NCBI GenBank assembly: GCA_024291935.2
Contig: CM044306.1
Span: 25,131,501-25,195,500, forward strand
DNA length: 64,000 bases
Direction: 5' to 3'
DNA from: Okapia johnstoni
Lineage: Eukaryota > Chordata > Mammalia > Artiodactyla > Giraffidae
The position numbers and the translations under genes are program-made. Every line of letters starts with the position of its first letter. Position 1 is the first letter of the stretch. The notes below the pieces were generated by a model, which saw only the letters and a program-made list of their open reading frames with translations, did no database searches and was not told where the DNA came from. Shown here piece by piece: positions 11,204-22,699 of this stretch.

Positions 11204-12718
11204 AGAGGGAGGGCTTTTCTCTCTTCCTCCCCATCCAACCCTGACTCCTTAAATTAACCTCAGCCCCACCCGGAGCTGGAGAGAATGCCCCAAAATAAAT
11301 CCTAAATTACATGCTGCTTGGGGGCAACCACAGCTCTCCTTCCTCCCTCTCCAGCAAGCAGATCTGCTCTACCCAGTGCTGGGGGGCCTCCCCCCAAATG
11401 GGCTATTTATATAGCTCCTCGCTTTGCTCTCTGGCCTTCTTATCCTTGGGCAAGGCCCAAGCAGGCTACACAGCTCTCCAAGGAGGTAGAAAAAGGTGGA
11501 GAGGCTGTGGGATTCTTCAGCCCTGATGGGGCCATGAGAACATAATTTGTAGTCCAAATCAGGGTGCTCTGGGGGCACTGCTAAGAATTATATCCAAGCA
11601 ATGGCATAGATCTGGACTCTCCTGTGTACTCCAGGCTCCAGCCTCCCAGAGTGCTGCCTTCCCAGGGAGAGAGGGAGCGAGCGACTGAGAGAGAGAGAGA
11701 CAGACAGACAGACACGGCCAGCATTGCCCTCACTCCCTGACTGCCTGGGGAGCAGTCACATACACATCACCTGACGGGGCAAGAGTGGCTCAGTTCTGAG
11801 GACCCCAGACATAGAGGGGGCGGGTCTCGGGGAGAGCTTGGGCCAAAAAAGGAGGAGCTGGACACGGCTCTTGGGAGACCATGGGCTGAGGACAAGAACT
11901 TCCCTGAGCAAAGCCACTGTCCACTCTGGGAACCGGCTCCAGACACTGGGGCTGGCTCCCCTTAAGGAGAAGAGAGGGGAGGGGAGGGAAAAGGCAGGAG
12001 AGAAGAGAGTGGAGAGAAGGGCGCACAGGGCCGGGTAAAGGCGCAAAGGCACAGGAAGGGAGGGGAGCCTCATCTCTACCCGGTGCCCACCGCCCACTGC
12101 CCCCTGGCTCCTCAGCTCCTCTCCTCTGCTTCCAAGGGGGTGGGTGAAGGGCCTGCCGCCTGCCTCAGAAGGAGGACTCTCCTGCTCCTCCATGCCCCCT
12201 CTCCTCTGCCCCCTGTAGCCTGCTCCCCTCTCCCAGAGACCCAGCCCCCTCAGGGGGCATCATCGGGGCTGAGCCTCCTCCTCCCCCTCAATTGCCAGGA
12301 GAGAGGGCAGAGAAGTAAGTGTTCCCTTCTCACTTGGACTGTGCCCAGAGGAGCTGGGAGACAGGAGCTGAGAAGGAGGGGATTAGGGGAGGGGGGAGGA
12401 CGTGGAGATGCTGGGAAGTCAGGAAAGGAGCTGGCTTCGGCTGGGATCCCCAGAGGAGGGAGCACGATAACCCAGGGGTTGGGCGGAGTGGGTCTGCTGT
12501 CTGGAGGACCACGTACACATCCAAGTTCACATCTCACACGGGTGATGGAGTGAAAAGGGCTCACCCTTTCTGGGCTTCACTCACGGATTGTAAAGAGGGA
12601 ACAGGTAAACATAAGATGAGCTGACTGAGTCCCAGTCACCTCTGAGGGGATATTTGCATTCACAAGGGAAGAAGGTGCCAAAAACCATGCTGAAAACCTG
12701 GTGGAGCAGCAGGCTGGG

Positions 12719-12720
<2 letters not shown>

Positions 12721-12754
<34 letters not shown>
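12721..12754 (+). repeat. (GT)17 microsatellite
   Basis: An uninterrupted GT dinucleotide run, likely polymorphic in length. Confidence 0.97.
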
Positions 12755-12755
<1 letters not shown>

Positions 12756-15360
12756 GGGAAGTAACGCATAATTATGCCACTGCTGCCTGAGAGGTGCAAG
12801 AGGTGTCCAGGCACACCCGGCCAGGGTTCTAACAGCCCTCCTAGAGGTGGCAACTTGTCCCCCTATTAAACTTGATTATCTGTCTGTGTACCAGGTCCCT
12901 CTGACCCCACCTGCCAGAAAACACTGTTTATGAGGCCTGGAGCCTCAGACTTGTCATTTAGCTGGAGGAGGCAACGTAAGCCACAGTGAGGGAAGCGGTG
13001 CCCAGCCTGCGGCCAGCACCAGCCCAGACACTTAGTGCCCTGTTTACCCTGGCATGTGCAACTGGCACAGGTGGGGCTCTCCAGGGAGCACCCAGAGGCC
13101 TGGCCAGCAGACACTCCTGGAGGCCAAATAGGAAGCCAGGATAGCAGCTCAGCGGAGCCGGGGGGGGGGTGCATGGATCAGCATCTAGCCTGAACCTCAC
13201 ACCTGGGCCTTGCGCTGCAGCCCACAAGGTGCTAGCCACCCACTCCCATCACCAGTTCAGCAGCCTCTCAGCTACCCTGCAAGAGGAGATCACATAGGCC
13301 GAGCCCAGCAGGAGAAACTGCGGCTCTGAGACTTCTGAAAACTCCCCAAAAGGCCCCCATGAAGTGGGGAGGCTGGAGGAGGTGAAGGAAGCCCCAGAAC
13401 TCTGGAGCCCTGGCCGAGTGTGCCTGGACACCTGTTGACTCCCCAGGTCTGGGGGACCCACCCTCAGCACTGAAAGGCACACGTGGCTTCAGTTAAATGT
13501 GCGCCATCTCAGTCCCCGACTCCCCTCTGCCCCACCCATCACTACACAGATGCTGTCTTCACATTCTTTATCTATCACACAGACCACGGGGACCATATCC
13601 CCACAGTCCACCATGCCCACCACACACATAACCTTCAACCACCCAGCTCATAACACAGCTTATAGGAGTCACACACAAGACGTTCACCACAAGATACCAG
13701 TTCCCCACATGTAATCTATACTCCCTGAATGAGGACACACACACACACACCACACGAATCCTCTGCACCCATACCCTCCTTCCAGCTCCACACCCCCACC
13801 AAGGGAACCTGAGAGATTCTAACGCTTCAGTCCTGAGCTTCTCCTTGCCCGCATCTCCATCTCCCTCCCCTCCCCTGCCTGCCTCCCTCCAGGCTCACTG
13901 CCCCCACCTTCAGCTTCTCTCTCTCCAGGCCATGGGTGACCCCCTAGCTGGGCCCCTTGCCTTGAGGCCTCACCTCTCCTCTCCCCATCTGCACACAGTG
14001 GGAAATGAGGGCTGCACACTTGGGCAGCTCCTGGTAGCTAACACTCCTCTGGCCTGCAGGCTTCAGGGGGCTGGGGGTTCCAGAGGAAGGGGAGCAGCAG
14101 CTGGCAGTTGCTCAGGTGGGGGGGGCCTCACTTCCCTCTGCTTGACACCCCCTCAATGGACTGCCCACCCCTTCCCATTCCAGGCTGAGTCATCCTTACA
14201 TCTGGAGCCTCAGCACATCTGGAAAAGCTGCAGCCTGTGCAGGCAGCGCCACGTGGACGCCCCTCCCCTGTACTGTAACTCACGCCCACCCCCCCTAGCA
14301 GCTGGGTTCCGGCCCCTCAACCCCACCTGTGCCAGGCGCCTGGTCACCTAGCAGGCAGGCAGACACCCCAGTGCCAGCCTCTGAGACAGGGCATCCGATG
14401 ACCTCAGGGCCTCTTCCCACTAGCAGTAACCACGGCAACTCGGTGCCCACCCCCAAGTGAGCAGGGCAGTACCAGGTTTGGGGTAGGCCAGGCCTGGGCT
14501 GGGGGAGGCAGGCGAGCTGGGCGCTGAGCAGGCAGTGGTTTGGCCCAGCGGGCAGAAGGAGTTTATCCTGGCACACCGCCCTGAAGCCAAACATCCTTCA
14601 CTAACCTCGCAGACACATCAAAGCTGGCCAGGAAGGGGCCCTTCAGTAGAGGAAACCTGCAGTCCTGGCAGGCTGACAGTCTGGCTCCAGGCACAGGACC
14701 ACCCTGTCCCACTCGGCAGCCCAGGCTGAGGCTGGGCACAGCCGTCCTGGAGGGGCGGGCAGAAGACACTTCTACCCCATCCCTCTCCCCTACCAACCCT
14801 CTCCCTGTCCCACAACTGCAAAGAGGGTGGTGATGTGCCCAGGTGAGGGTGGCACAGCTGGCAGCAGGACCCAGCTTTGGCACCTAGAACAGGTTCCCTC
14901 CCAGACTTGCCGCCTCCCATCCTCTAGGCAGGAGAGGCTGATGGAGGAGCTCGTTTTGTGCCTCAGCCTGGAAGAGGAATGTGTGCTAGATTGTAGGGGC
15001 ACCAACTTCACCCCCGACCCCGGGATGGCTTATTCAGGAAAGGACCTTTCCATGTAGATGAAGGAGGATGAAGAGGGCAGGGGTTCCAGGGCTAGAAACA
15101 GAACAAAACTTCAGAAAATAGCAGCCGAAGCAGAGTCGGAAGAGGAGAACTGGGCTGCAAGCCACGGGCCTCTCTCTGGGGACAGCAGGGGCTGAGGAGG
15201 AAGAGGGGCTGTGAGGCGCTAACAAGGGAGGGAGGAGGTGCTAACAGGGCCACTGGGGTGAGGGGATCCTGCAGGCAGCCCCCTAAAGGCTGGCCTGATG
15301 ATAAAGAAGCCGGGGGTGCTGAGAGGGGGCTGCTGCATCCACATGAGGCTGGGTGGTATG

Positions 15361-15425
15361 CACCCACATATGTACACACATGCAGACACACACTGCATGC
15401 GCCCACCCACGCGTGCGTGCACACA
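15361..15425. repeat. Alternating purine-pyrimidine stretch
   Basis: Interrupted CA/TG and CG steps (CACACTGCATGCGCCC, ACGCGTGCGTGCACACA) give a Z-DNA-prone segment. Confidence 0.5.
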
Positions 15426-16255
15426 ACTCCAGCCAAGTCTGTCCTCGGCTAGGGGCCAGATGATGTGGCTGCTTAAAGGAGCTATGATTTGCAGAAGAAT
15501 GTGATCTCTGCCCACCTCGCTTCCCCGCCCCTTGCTCACATTCATTCTTTGCCTAACTCCCAGGTCCCTATCTGGTGATCAGTTTCAGGGATGTCCCAAG
15601 CTGTGTCTTCTCTGCATTTCAGTCTCAGTTCCCAGACCCTTTAGAAGCTGTCTCCTCAAAATGCCCAAGTCACAGAGGGGCTACCCTTTCTAATGGCCAC
15701 CTGGAACCACCCCCCACCACCACTTATTTGGGATTGGTAAGTTCTTCTGAAGTCTAACCACAATCCCCTGTAACATTTGGATGTGAGCAGAGGCAGCAAC
15801 AAGCAGGGTGCAAAAGAGCCCTCTCTCAAGGGGCCAAGAGCAGAGCTACAAAGTGGGGGCCCTAGGGGTTCCTCAACCCCTTTCTTCTCTCTGACTACAG
15901 GGTCTTATTTCTAAGAGACAGCATCAAGGGTGGGGATGGGAGAGGAGCTGTTGGGAGGAGGGGCAGGGTTGGTGAGAAGGAGCCCCAGAAGCAGGGAACC
16001 AGGGCTGGAGGGCTCTGAAGACCCTTCACCTGAGTTAAGTCCTTCCCGTCTGAGTCTGAGTGGCCATGCTCCCTCTGCCACCCCAGACAGCCAAAGCTCA
16101 ATAGCTTAGCCTTCCTTCCTCTGAACTTCCCACCACTCACCTCTTGGAGGTGTTTCCCTTCCCACTGCTGGCTGTGCTCCAGAAACCTACAGTTTGGAAG
16201 GATAAAGGCTGCCAAATGCAGTTTTTGTCTCTGTTAAGACTCTGGGAAGGTGAGC

Positions 16256-16400
16256 ATTAGTTGAGCTCCTCCAACCTGCTCATTAGGATAATAAGCTCTC
16301 TGCACCGATAATCGTCAGGTGGCACTCCCCTCTCCATCCTCCTGGCTCGCGGGTTGGTGGCTCAGCCCAGGGTCAATTAAAGACATTATCTTCCCACAGC
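16256..16400. promoter_or_regulatory. Candidate regulatory element with GATA and homeodomain motifs
   Basis: Three GATA cores lie within about 105 bp (16287-16290 and 16307-16310 on plus, 16387-16390 on minus), with an ATTA-type homeodomain core (CTCATTAGG), an E-box CAGGTG at 16316 and TCAATTAAAG. The island is less GC-rich than its surroundings. The function is inferred only from motif density. Confidence 0.3.
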
Positions 16401-16989
16401 CAAACCCATCACCCTGAGAATGAGTGCTGGGCCAGTGGGCTTTAGTTTTCAAAGAAATGCTGGGAAGGAGACTCAGACCCTGATCTCATTGCCAAGAATT
16501 CCTACTGGCAACCCAGCAAGCATCCCGCGTGTCCTGGAAGGTGGACAGGGAGCCAAGCATTCCTTGCAGTGCGCCCCATAGGAATTGCTCAATCCCTGGG
16601 GAGCCATCTCACTCACATAAGGTGAAGGGCTTTGTGCATACTTGGAGAGGGGATAGAAAGCAGAAGAGGTGGATTCCCCAAACCACACAGTCTGTGGAGA
16701 TGGGAAACCTGGTCAGTCTGGAATAACCTCTGCAACCAAGAGCCCCCCATTAAGGACTCCGGTAATTCATTCCCTATCCCCTTAGAGAAATCTGGCCCCT
16801 GACCCTAGGAGGCCCCCAACCAGCTTCAACTCAATGACAACAGAGCCAGTGTTTACTTGGAACAAAGCACCATGGGAAATGAAAGCTGAATCAGAACTGG
16901 GCTGGCCCCCGCAGCCTGGTGGGAACATTAGGACATGTACACACATCTTCAAGGGAGAATGGCCAAGTGCGTCAGACAGGCCCAGAGGA

Positions 16990-17300
16990 AGGCTTGGGGA
17001 GGGGTAAGCAGGAAGGGGATCATTACTTCTTGCAGGAGGATCCAAGTCTGGGAAGGCTTTCTGGAGGAGGTGGTATTTGATCTGAGCCTTGAAGGATGGA
17101 TGAGAATTGGTTAGGTTTCAGGAAGAGCATGGGGCAGGTGTACTAGGTACAGAGGAAAGGAGAGAAGCAGAAAGGGCTGGACGTGTGGCTGGAGGACATG
17201 TGGGCAGGACAGGGAGAGTGACACACCACAAGGACAGATGGAGCTAGTTATGAAGGACCAAAATGGGAGCCTCTAGGAGTCAGGGAACGAGAGAGTGACA
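16990..17300 (+). repeat. L2-like remnant
   Basis: GGAAGGCTTTCTGGAGGAGG, TTTGATCTGAGCCTTGAAGG and GAGGACATGTGGGCAGGACA match the L2 3' region in diverged form. Confidence 0.5.
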
Positions 17301-17805
17301 TACCCCACAAGGGGCAAGGAGGACATCAGGCTGGAAGCCTTGAGGACATCTCTGATGGCCTCGGGGAGCCACTGTGGATGGGGGCAGTAAGGGATGAGCA
17401 GTCCCCATGAGGGTGAGGGGAACCCAGGCAATGCTCAGTGGGCAGCTGGGGAAGCAGAAATGGGAAACAAACCAGGAAGAGAGGGAATTTTCAAATTCCT
17501 GGACCCAGCACCACTGCCACACAGTCCCCTGTGGCCCTCCAGGAGCAGTCAACACCCCACCCCTTCTGACCTGGCCCTGGGGTGGGGCCCAAAGCACTTA
17601 ATGGACAGCAGAGGGGGCTAGTGAGCAGGGAACGGAGGGAAGTGGAGCAAGACTTCGGTGGCCGGTCCAGAAGGGCTTAGAACAATTCTCAGAGAGAAAC
17701 AATACCCTTAATCTCTTAGCACCTCATTCTGCCTCCACATGAAATGGAGACAAAAAGCTTTGGGCCCCTTTACCAGGAAAGAAACATTTATTGCTAATTA
17801 TTATT

Positions 17806-18540
17806 TTTTGTGTTTTTAAAATTGAAGTATAGCTAATTTACAGGGCTTCCCTGGTGTCTCAGACAGTAAAGAATCTGCCTGCGATGCAGGAGACCTGCGT
17901 TCGATCCCCGGATCAGGAAGATCCCCTGTAGAAGTAATGGCTACCCACTCCAGTATTCTTGCCTGGAGAATCCCATGGACAGCGAAGCCTGGCAGGCTAC
18001 AGTCCACGGGGTCACAAAGAGTCTGACACTACTGAGCAACTAACATACTGACTGACTGATAGCTAATTTACAATGCTATGTTAGTTCCAAGTGTACAGCA
18101 AAGTGATTCATATATATTCTTTTTCAGATTCTTTTCCATCACAGGTTATTACAAGATATTGAGTATAGTTCCCTGTGCTATACAGTAGGTTCTTGTTTGC
18201 CTAATTTATACATAGTAGCATGTACTCCAGACTCCTACTTACCTCTCTCCCCTGCCCCCAACCTGTACTATCCCTTTGGTAACCATATGTTTGTTTTCGG
18301 TCTGTGAGGCTATTTCTGTTTGGTAAATAAGTTCATTTGTATCATTTTTTAGAGCTCATGTATAATTTATCCTTCTCTGTCTGATTTAGTATAATAATCT
18401 CTGGTCCATCTATGATGCTGCAAATGGCATCATTTCATTCTTTTTTTATAGCTGATAATACCACCTCTTCCTTATCCATTCATCTATCGACAGACACTTA
18501 GATTACTTCCATGCCTTGGCTATTGTAGCATATTATTATT
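17806..18540 (-). repeat. L1 3' end, minus strand, split by a Bov-tA
   Basis: It is read in antisense: ATTGAAGTATAGCTAATTTA, GTACAGCAAAGTGATTCATA, TTACAAGATATTGAGTATAG, GTTCATTTGTATCATTTTTT and CCATTCATCTATCGACAGAC. It continues across the Bov-tA at 17843-18059 and is followed by a CHR SINE. Confidence 0.8.
17843..18059 (+). mobile_element. Bov-tA SINE
   Basis: It has the tRNA-Glu-type head GGCTTCCCTGGTGTCTCAGA, the B box GTTCGATCCC, then Bov-A text (CCACTCCAGTATTCTTGCC). A perfect 13-bp target-site duplication TAGCTAATTTACA lies at 17830-17842 and 18060-18072. Confidence 0.9.
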
Positions 18541-18552
18541 AAGGAAATATTT

Positions 18553-18699
18553 TTTTAAATATTTATTTTTATTTATTTGGCCGCATAGAGTCTTAGTTGT
18601 GGCATGTGGGATCTAGTTTCCCGACCAGGGATTGAACCCAGGCCCCCTGTATTGGGAGTGCAGACTCTTAGCCGCTGGACCACCGGGGAATTCCCTATC
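18553..18699 (-). mobile_element. CHR-type SINE
   Basis: It has the AT-rich tail TTTATTTTTATTTATTTGGC, then GACCAGGGATTGAACCCAGG and GCCGCTGGACCACCGGGGAA. Flanking AAGGAAATATTT and AAGGTAATATTT form the target-site duplication. Confidence 0.85.
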
Positions 18700-18711
18700 A
18701 AGGTAATATTT

Positions 18712-18905
18712 ATTTACCATTACTGTATGCCAGATACTGAGTGGCTTATTTCATCCTCACAGTGACCCTATGTGACAAAGGAGGTACTATTATCTGCCCC
18801 CACACCCCCTTCACAGATAAGTATAGAAAGGCACAGAGAAGTTTGGTTTCTTGACTAAAGTCACATAGCACACCCTAACAAGTGGCACACTTATTAACAC
18901 AACAT
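18712..18905 (+). repeat. MIR remnant
   Basis: ACTGTATGCCAGATACTGAG, TTCATCCTCACAGTGACCCT and AAAGTCACATAGCACACCC match the MIR core. Confidence 0.6.
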
Positions 18906-18934
18906 TATGCTGTCCCTACAGGCAGAGCTGGGTT

Positions 18935-19465
18935 CAGTTCAGTTCAGTTCAGTTGCTCAGTCGTGTCCGACTCTTTGTGACCCCATGGACTGCAGCACAC
19001 CAGGCCTCCCTGTCCATCACCAAGTCTCGGAGTTTACTCAAACTCATGTCCATTGAGTCAGTGATGCCATCCAACCATCTCATCCTCTGTCAGCCCCTTC
19101 TCCTCCTGCCTTCAATCATTCCCAGCATCAGGGTCTTTTCCAGTGAGTCAGTTCTTCGCATCAGGTGGCCAAAGTATTGGAGTTTCAGCTTCAGCATCAG
19201 TCCTTCCAATGAACACCCAGGACTGATCTCCTTTAGGATGGTCTGGTTGGATCTCCTTGCAGTCCAAGGGACTCTCAAGAGTTTTCTTCAACACCACAGT
19301 TCAAAAGCATCAATTTTTCGGTGCTCAGCTTTCTTCATAGTCCAACTTGCACATCCATACATGACTACTGGAAAAACCATAGCTTTGACTAGACAGACCT
19401 TAGTTGGCAAAATAACACCCCTGCTTTTTAATATGCTGTCTAGGTTGGTCATAACTTTTCTTCCA
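18935..19465 (-). mobile_element. BovB (RTE) 3' fragment, minus strand
   Basis: It begins with the BovB tail repeat (TTCAG)n and reads as antisense of the BovB 3' UTR and the end of the reverse-transcriptase frame. Short minus-strand open pieces (at 19288-19533 and 19090-19278) carry the BovB C-terminal text FELWC and LMRRTDSLEKT. It is 5'-truncated. An 11-bp target-site duplication AGAGCTGGGTT flanks it (18924-18934 and 19466-19476). The 228-codon plus-strand frame across it is spurious. Confidence 0.9.
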
Positions 19466-19476
19466 AGAGCTGGGTT

Positions 19477-20518
19477 AGGGCAGAACATTCTGGGTATTTC
19501 TGAAAGAAAGATCCCTACCCAGGGCCATGTCATTTATGGGGATCAGTGTCCACCACAGTATGGTGGGAAGGGAGGTGAGAGGAACAAAACTCAGTCTGGC
19601 TCTTGCCTCTTACCCAGGGCCTGTCTGGGGCCTGGCTGAGCCAGGCTGCATAAGACCTCCCACTGCAGCTCCCAGTGAGTTCCTCCAGCCTTAGCAGAGG
19701 CTCCCCAGGCCTGACATGGGTGCCACCCCTGAGGCTGCCGCTGGGTGTAGGGTCTTAAGACCTGCGTAGTTGGGTCCTGACTCAGCCCCAGTGTCCCCTG
19801 TGACTTGGCCTTTCTACCCCTCTGGGCTTCAGCTGCCTTCTCTGAGAAGAGAGCGGGTAGACCAGCTGACCTCCAAGGCCCTTCAAGCTGGGCCCTTGTT
19901 GGGCGCACAATCAGCTCCTTCTTTAGCAAATGGGCCAGGGAGGCTCGAGCCAGTAGTAAGACACTGCAACTGTGCTGCTCTTGGGAAACCCCAGATGGAA
20001 TCTGGCATGGACTCTAGAAGGACCCACTGTCTGCATGAGGCTTCTGGGCCTCCCTGCCCTCATGTCCCTGTATGTCTGGGCACACATGCACACACATACA
20101 CACACTGCCCACCCACTGCCAGAGTGCTGAACAGAAGGTGTTGTCATGGTCCACGACCCTCCTGCCTTTAGACAAGACCAGGCCCCTGTCTGCTCAGTCT
20201 GGGGCCCCACTGTGCTTCCACCCCCAACTGACCTCACCCACCAGGAATGCTGGGGCCCTTGGAGCCATGGTGCATGCTGACAACAGGGCCTGGTGTTCTT
20301 GGCCTGAGCTGGGACCGCCCACCTCTAGGCCGTTTAGCCCATCCCCATCTGCCGGAAGGAGCATAGAAAGGAAGTCTGATGTCATGAAAAAACACTGGAG
20401 ATCCAGAAGCAGATTCCAAAGGCCCTCTAGACTCTGCCCAGGAGCCTCACTTTCCCACTGGGAGACACGGGGCAGAGAGTAGAGTAGATATTCTCCTACA
20501 GCATATCAGGGATGTGGG
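19477..20518. other. Gene-free stretch
   Basis: GC-rich unique sequence with possible MIR-like text near 19.75-19.9 kb and a short CA-rich patch near 20.08-20.11 kb. I see no gene. Confidence 0.4.
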
Positions 20519-20710
20519 TAAGGTTGCTAGATTTAAGAAATAGAAATACAGGACATTCAGTTAAATTAGAATTTCAGATAACAACTAAATTTTAGTTTAA
20601 GTATGTCCCAAATACTGCATGGGACATATTTATTTATACTAAAATGTTATTCACTGTTTATCTGGAATTCAAATTTAACTGGCATCCTGTATTTTGTCTG
20701 GCGATCCTAC
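20519..20710. mobile_element. Palindromic MITE, MER53-like
   Basis: The two halves are reverse complements: the left arm has GATTTAAGAAATAGAAATAC, CAGTTAAATTAGAATTTCAG and AAGTATGTCCCAAATA, and the right arm has GGGACATATTTATTTATAC, TCTGGAATTCAAATTTAACT and CCTGTATTTTGTCTGG. The ends GTAAGGTTGCTAG and CTGGCGATCCTAC pair as inverted termini. It fits an old non-autonomous DNA transposon of the MER53 type. It would fold into a hairpin if transcribed. Confidence 0.7.
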
Positions 20711-21270
20711 ATCTGTGTCAGTGGATGCCAGAGGGAAGCAATGCCATCCTCCTGCCCTCCTGCTTCTCCTCAGGGTGCCGACCTGCCTGGTCCCTTCACA
20801 TTTTCAGCCTCCTACGTCTACCCCTGAAGCTCCTGCATGCCCTTCTTAGCATCCTCATTCCACTCCCTAGGATACCCTTCTCCTTAAGCTCACCCATCTT
20901 CCTCTACCCTAAAGGCTACACCTCTGTCAGGCTCCAGGCCTGGGCAGAGGGGCAGGAGGTTCCAGGCAGGTACTTCAGGTCTTGGGTGTTGGAGCAACAG
21001 GGCCCTGGAAGCCCAAGTTAGCAACAACTCACTAAGGAAGCAGCAGCATGGGTGCTGGGGGGAGAAGGCTCCAGAACTCTCTGCACGGGGTCTCCTTTGG
21101 CAGAGGAGTGGGCTGGGGGAGGAGGAAAGACATGCTGCTCCACGCCCCCACTCCCCATTCCCTTCTCCAAGATCAGTCAACAGGAACTGCAAATAGAGAA
21201 GGCATTCTCTGGGGCCAGACCCCAATTCCACTTGGATCAGAGACTGGAAGATTCTGTCCTTAGGGGCCAA
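20711..21270. other. Gene-free stretch
   Basis: GC-rich sequence without a recognised repeat or gene. Confidence 0.4.
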
Positions 21271-21655
21271 GAGATCATGAGAAACAGAGACAGAGAAGGA
21301 AACCAAGGAGAGAGAGATACAACGAGAGAGATCAGGAGAGTCGGTGAGACACAGACAGAGGACCAAACCAGAGACAAGGGCAATGGAAACAGAGACAGAA
21401 AAATAGACTCCTCCACTAAGACAGACAAAGATCAACAAAGAGGAGAAACAGAAATGGGAAAACAGGGAACACGTAGAAATGGAGAGAAACTGCGTGGAGA
21501 CAGAGACAGGGAGAAAGTGGAACAGGCAGACAGAGACTGGGAGGAACACGGCAAAGCAAGGAGGGGTTCAACAAGACAGAGATAACTCGACTGGGAGAGA
21601 CGGGAAACAGAGATAAGGAGAAAGCATGGAGAGAAAAAAGAAAAAGCCAAAGGAG
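21270..21655 (+). repeat. Purine-rich (GAGACAGA)-like low-complexity tract
   Basis: About 385 bp is built from degenerate GAGACAGAGA-type units with almost no pyrimidine runs on the plus strand. Long frames on both strands (177 codons plus, 219 minus) come from this composition and are not genes. Confidence 0.85.
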
Positions 21656-21874
21656 GATGGCTCATTTCCTACTAGGTTGGGGCTAGTTTTCAGGGGCAGA
21701 GTCAGACTTGAGACACAGCAGGAACTTCTAAACACCTAAGAACTGATCCTCTCCAGGATTCCTCCCCCTTTCCCTAGGTCTAGGAACAGCACCCCAACCA
21801 CCATCTCCATTTCGCCCCTACCCCAAGGGTCCGGGCTCCATCTCTCCACCTCCCGCAAGGTTTCCTTACGTCTC

Positions 21875-22235
21875 ATCTGTGTTTGGGCGTCTGGCTCTCC
21901 CCTCTGCCGATCGCCCACCGAGACGGTCTCCCACCCCACCCTCCAGCCTGGTCCCCCGGGGAGAGAGTTCGGGGAGACCCAGCCCCGGTCCCCGCCCCGC
22001 TCCTCCTGGCTCCCTGGGAAATCCCACGTTGAGCGATGCTGCCACCTGCCGGCCGGATCCGGAAAGCACAACGCGCCTCAGGGCTGGGCGCGCCCGCCGG
22101 TCGGAATCCAGCCCCTTGCAGGCCAGGACCCCGGCCTCGGGGGCTCTTTCTAGGAATCTGGGTGGGCCTGCTCGGCCGCGCCCCGGCTCGCCTGGCTCTG
22201 CGGACTCAGCTCGGCGGACTCAGGAACTAGTCTCA
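21875..22235. promoter_or_regulatory. CpG-island-like segment upstream of TMEM92
   Basis: CpG dinucleotides are dense here (CCGATCGCCC, CCGGCCGGATCCGG, GGGCGCGCCCGCCGG, CTCGGCCGCGCCCCGG) compared with the CpG-poor flanks. It is separated from the proximal promoter by about 500 bp of less CpG-rich DNA that includes an AT-rich patch near 22645. It may be a second or alternative promoter for TMEM92 or for an antisense transcript. The 207-codon open frame across it is expected from the high GC content and is not called as a gene. Confidence 0.6.
22039..22055 (-). promoter_or_regulatory. Candidate CTCF motif, minus strand
   Basis: Read on the minus strand the site is CGGCCGGCAGGTGGCAG, which fits the degenerate CTCF core (CC, two variable bases, then AGGTGGCAG) at every fixed position I recall. 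It lies in the CpG-rich segment, about 0.8 kb upstream of the TMEM92 ATG. Binding depends on cell type and methylation and cannot be told from sequence. Confidence 0.55.
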
Positions 22236-22699
22236 GAATCCTGGGGCCTCAATTTCCCCTGTAGTCAAATGGAGGAAATGTACCAACGCCTCCACCCTGG
22301 ATTTCAAGGAGGGTGGGGGCGGGGCAAGATTGTACCAGTGCTCTTCTCCTGGTTCTCCATCCCCAGAAATCAAGCAGGCCACCCCTCCCTCTCTTCTCGG
22401 CAAAACACAACACAACAAAACAAAAAGTGGCACCTCCCTCCGTTACAATCCCCTCAATCCACTCCAAGGCCTTCGCTTCCGCTCTCCCTCTGCCCCCTAT
22501 AAGTCCATGTGGGAAGGGACTTCCAGTGGTCCAGCTCGCTCGGCCTGCAGCCCCTCTCCATCTCAAGCTTGGGACCACTTAGAGGATGGAGCAGCTAGGG
22601 ATTGGGAAGGGGTAGCGCAGCAGTCTTGAACTGACACCACAATATATATATTTTTAAAATCAGATAATCTTTTCTAACTCCCATTTCCCAATCCAGACT

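Larger units (their letters stand above)
11204..17800. other. Gene-free GC-rich intergenic stretch
   Basis: I see no gene here. It holds simple repeats (AG/GACA near 11685, GT at 12721-12754, CA near 13736, purine-pyrimidine alternation at 15361-15425), L2-like text near 17.0-17.3 kb and one motif-dense AT-richer island at 16256-16400. Young SINEs and LINEs are absent for over 6 kb, in contrast with the right half of the window. Confidence 0.5.

Noticed and set aside
18953..19639. 228-codon plus-strand frame
   Set aside because: It is the antisense of a BovB 3' end plus flank; the real coding strand is minus.
20890..21549. 219-codon minus-strand frame rich in Ser, Val and Leu
   Set aside because: It arises from the purine-rich repeat, whose complement reads as repeated Ser/Leu/Val codons.
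21879..22502. 207-codon plus-strand frame upstream of TMEM92
   Set aside because: The frame crosses a CpG-rich segment where stops are rare by composition; no homologue or signal is recognised.
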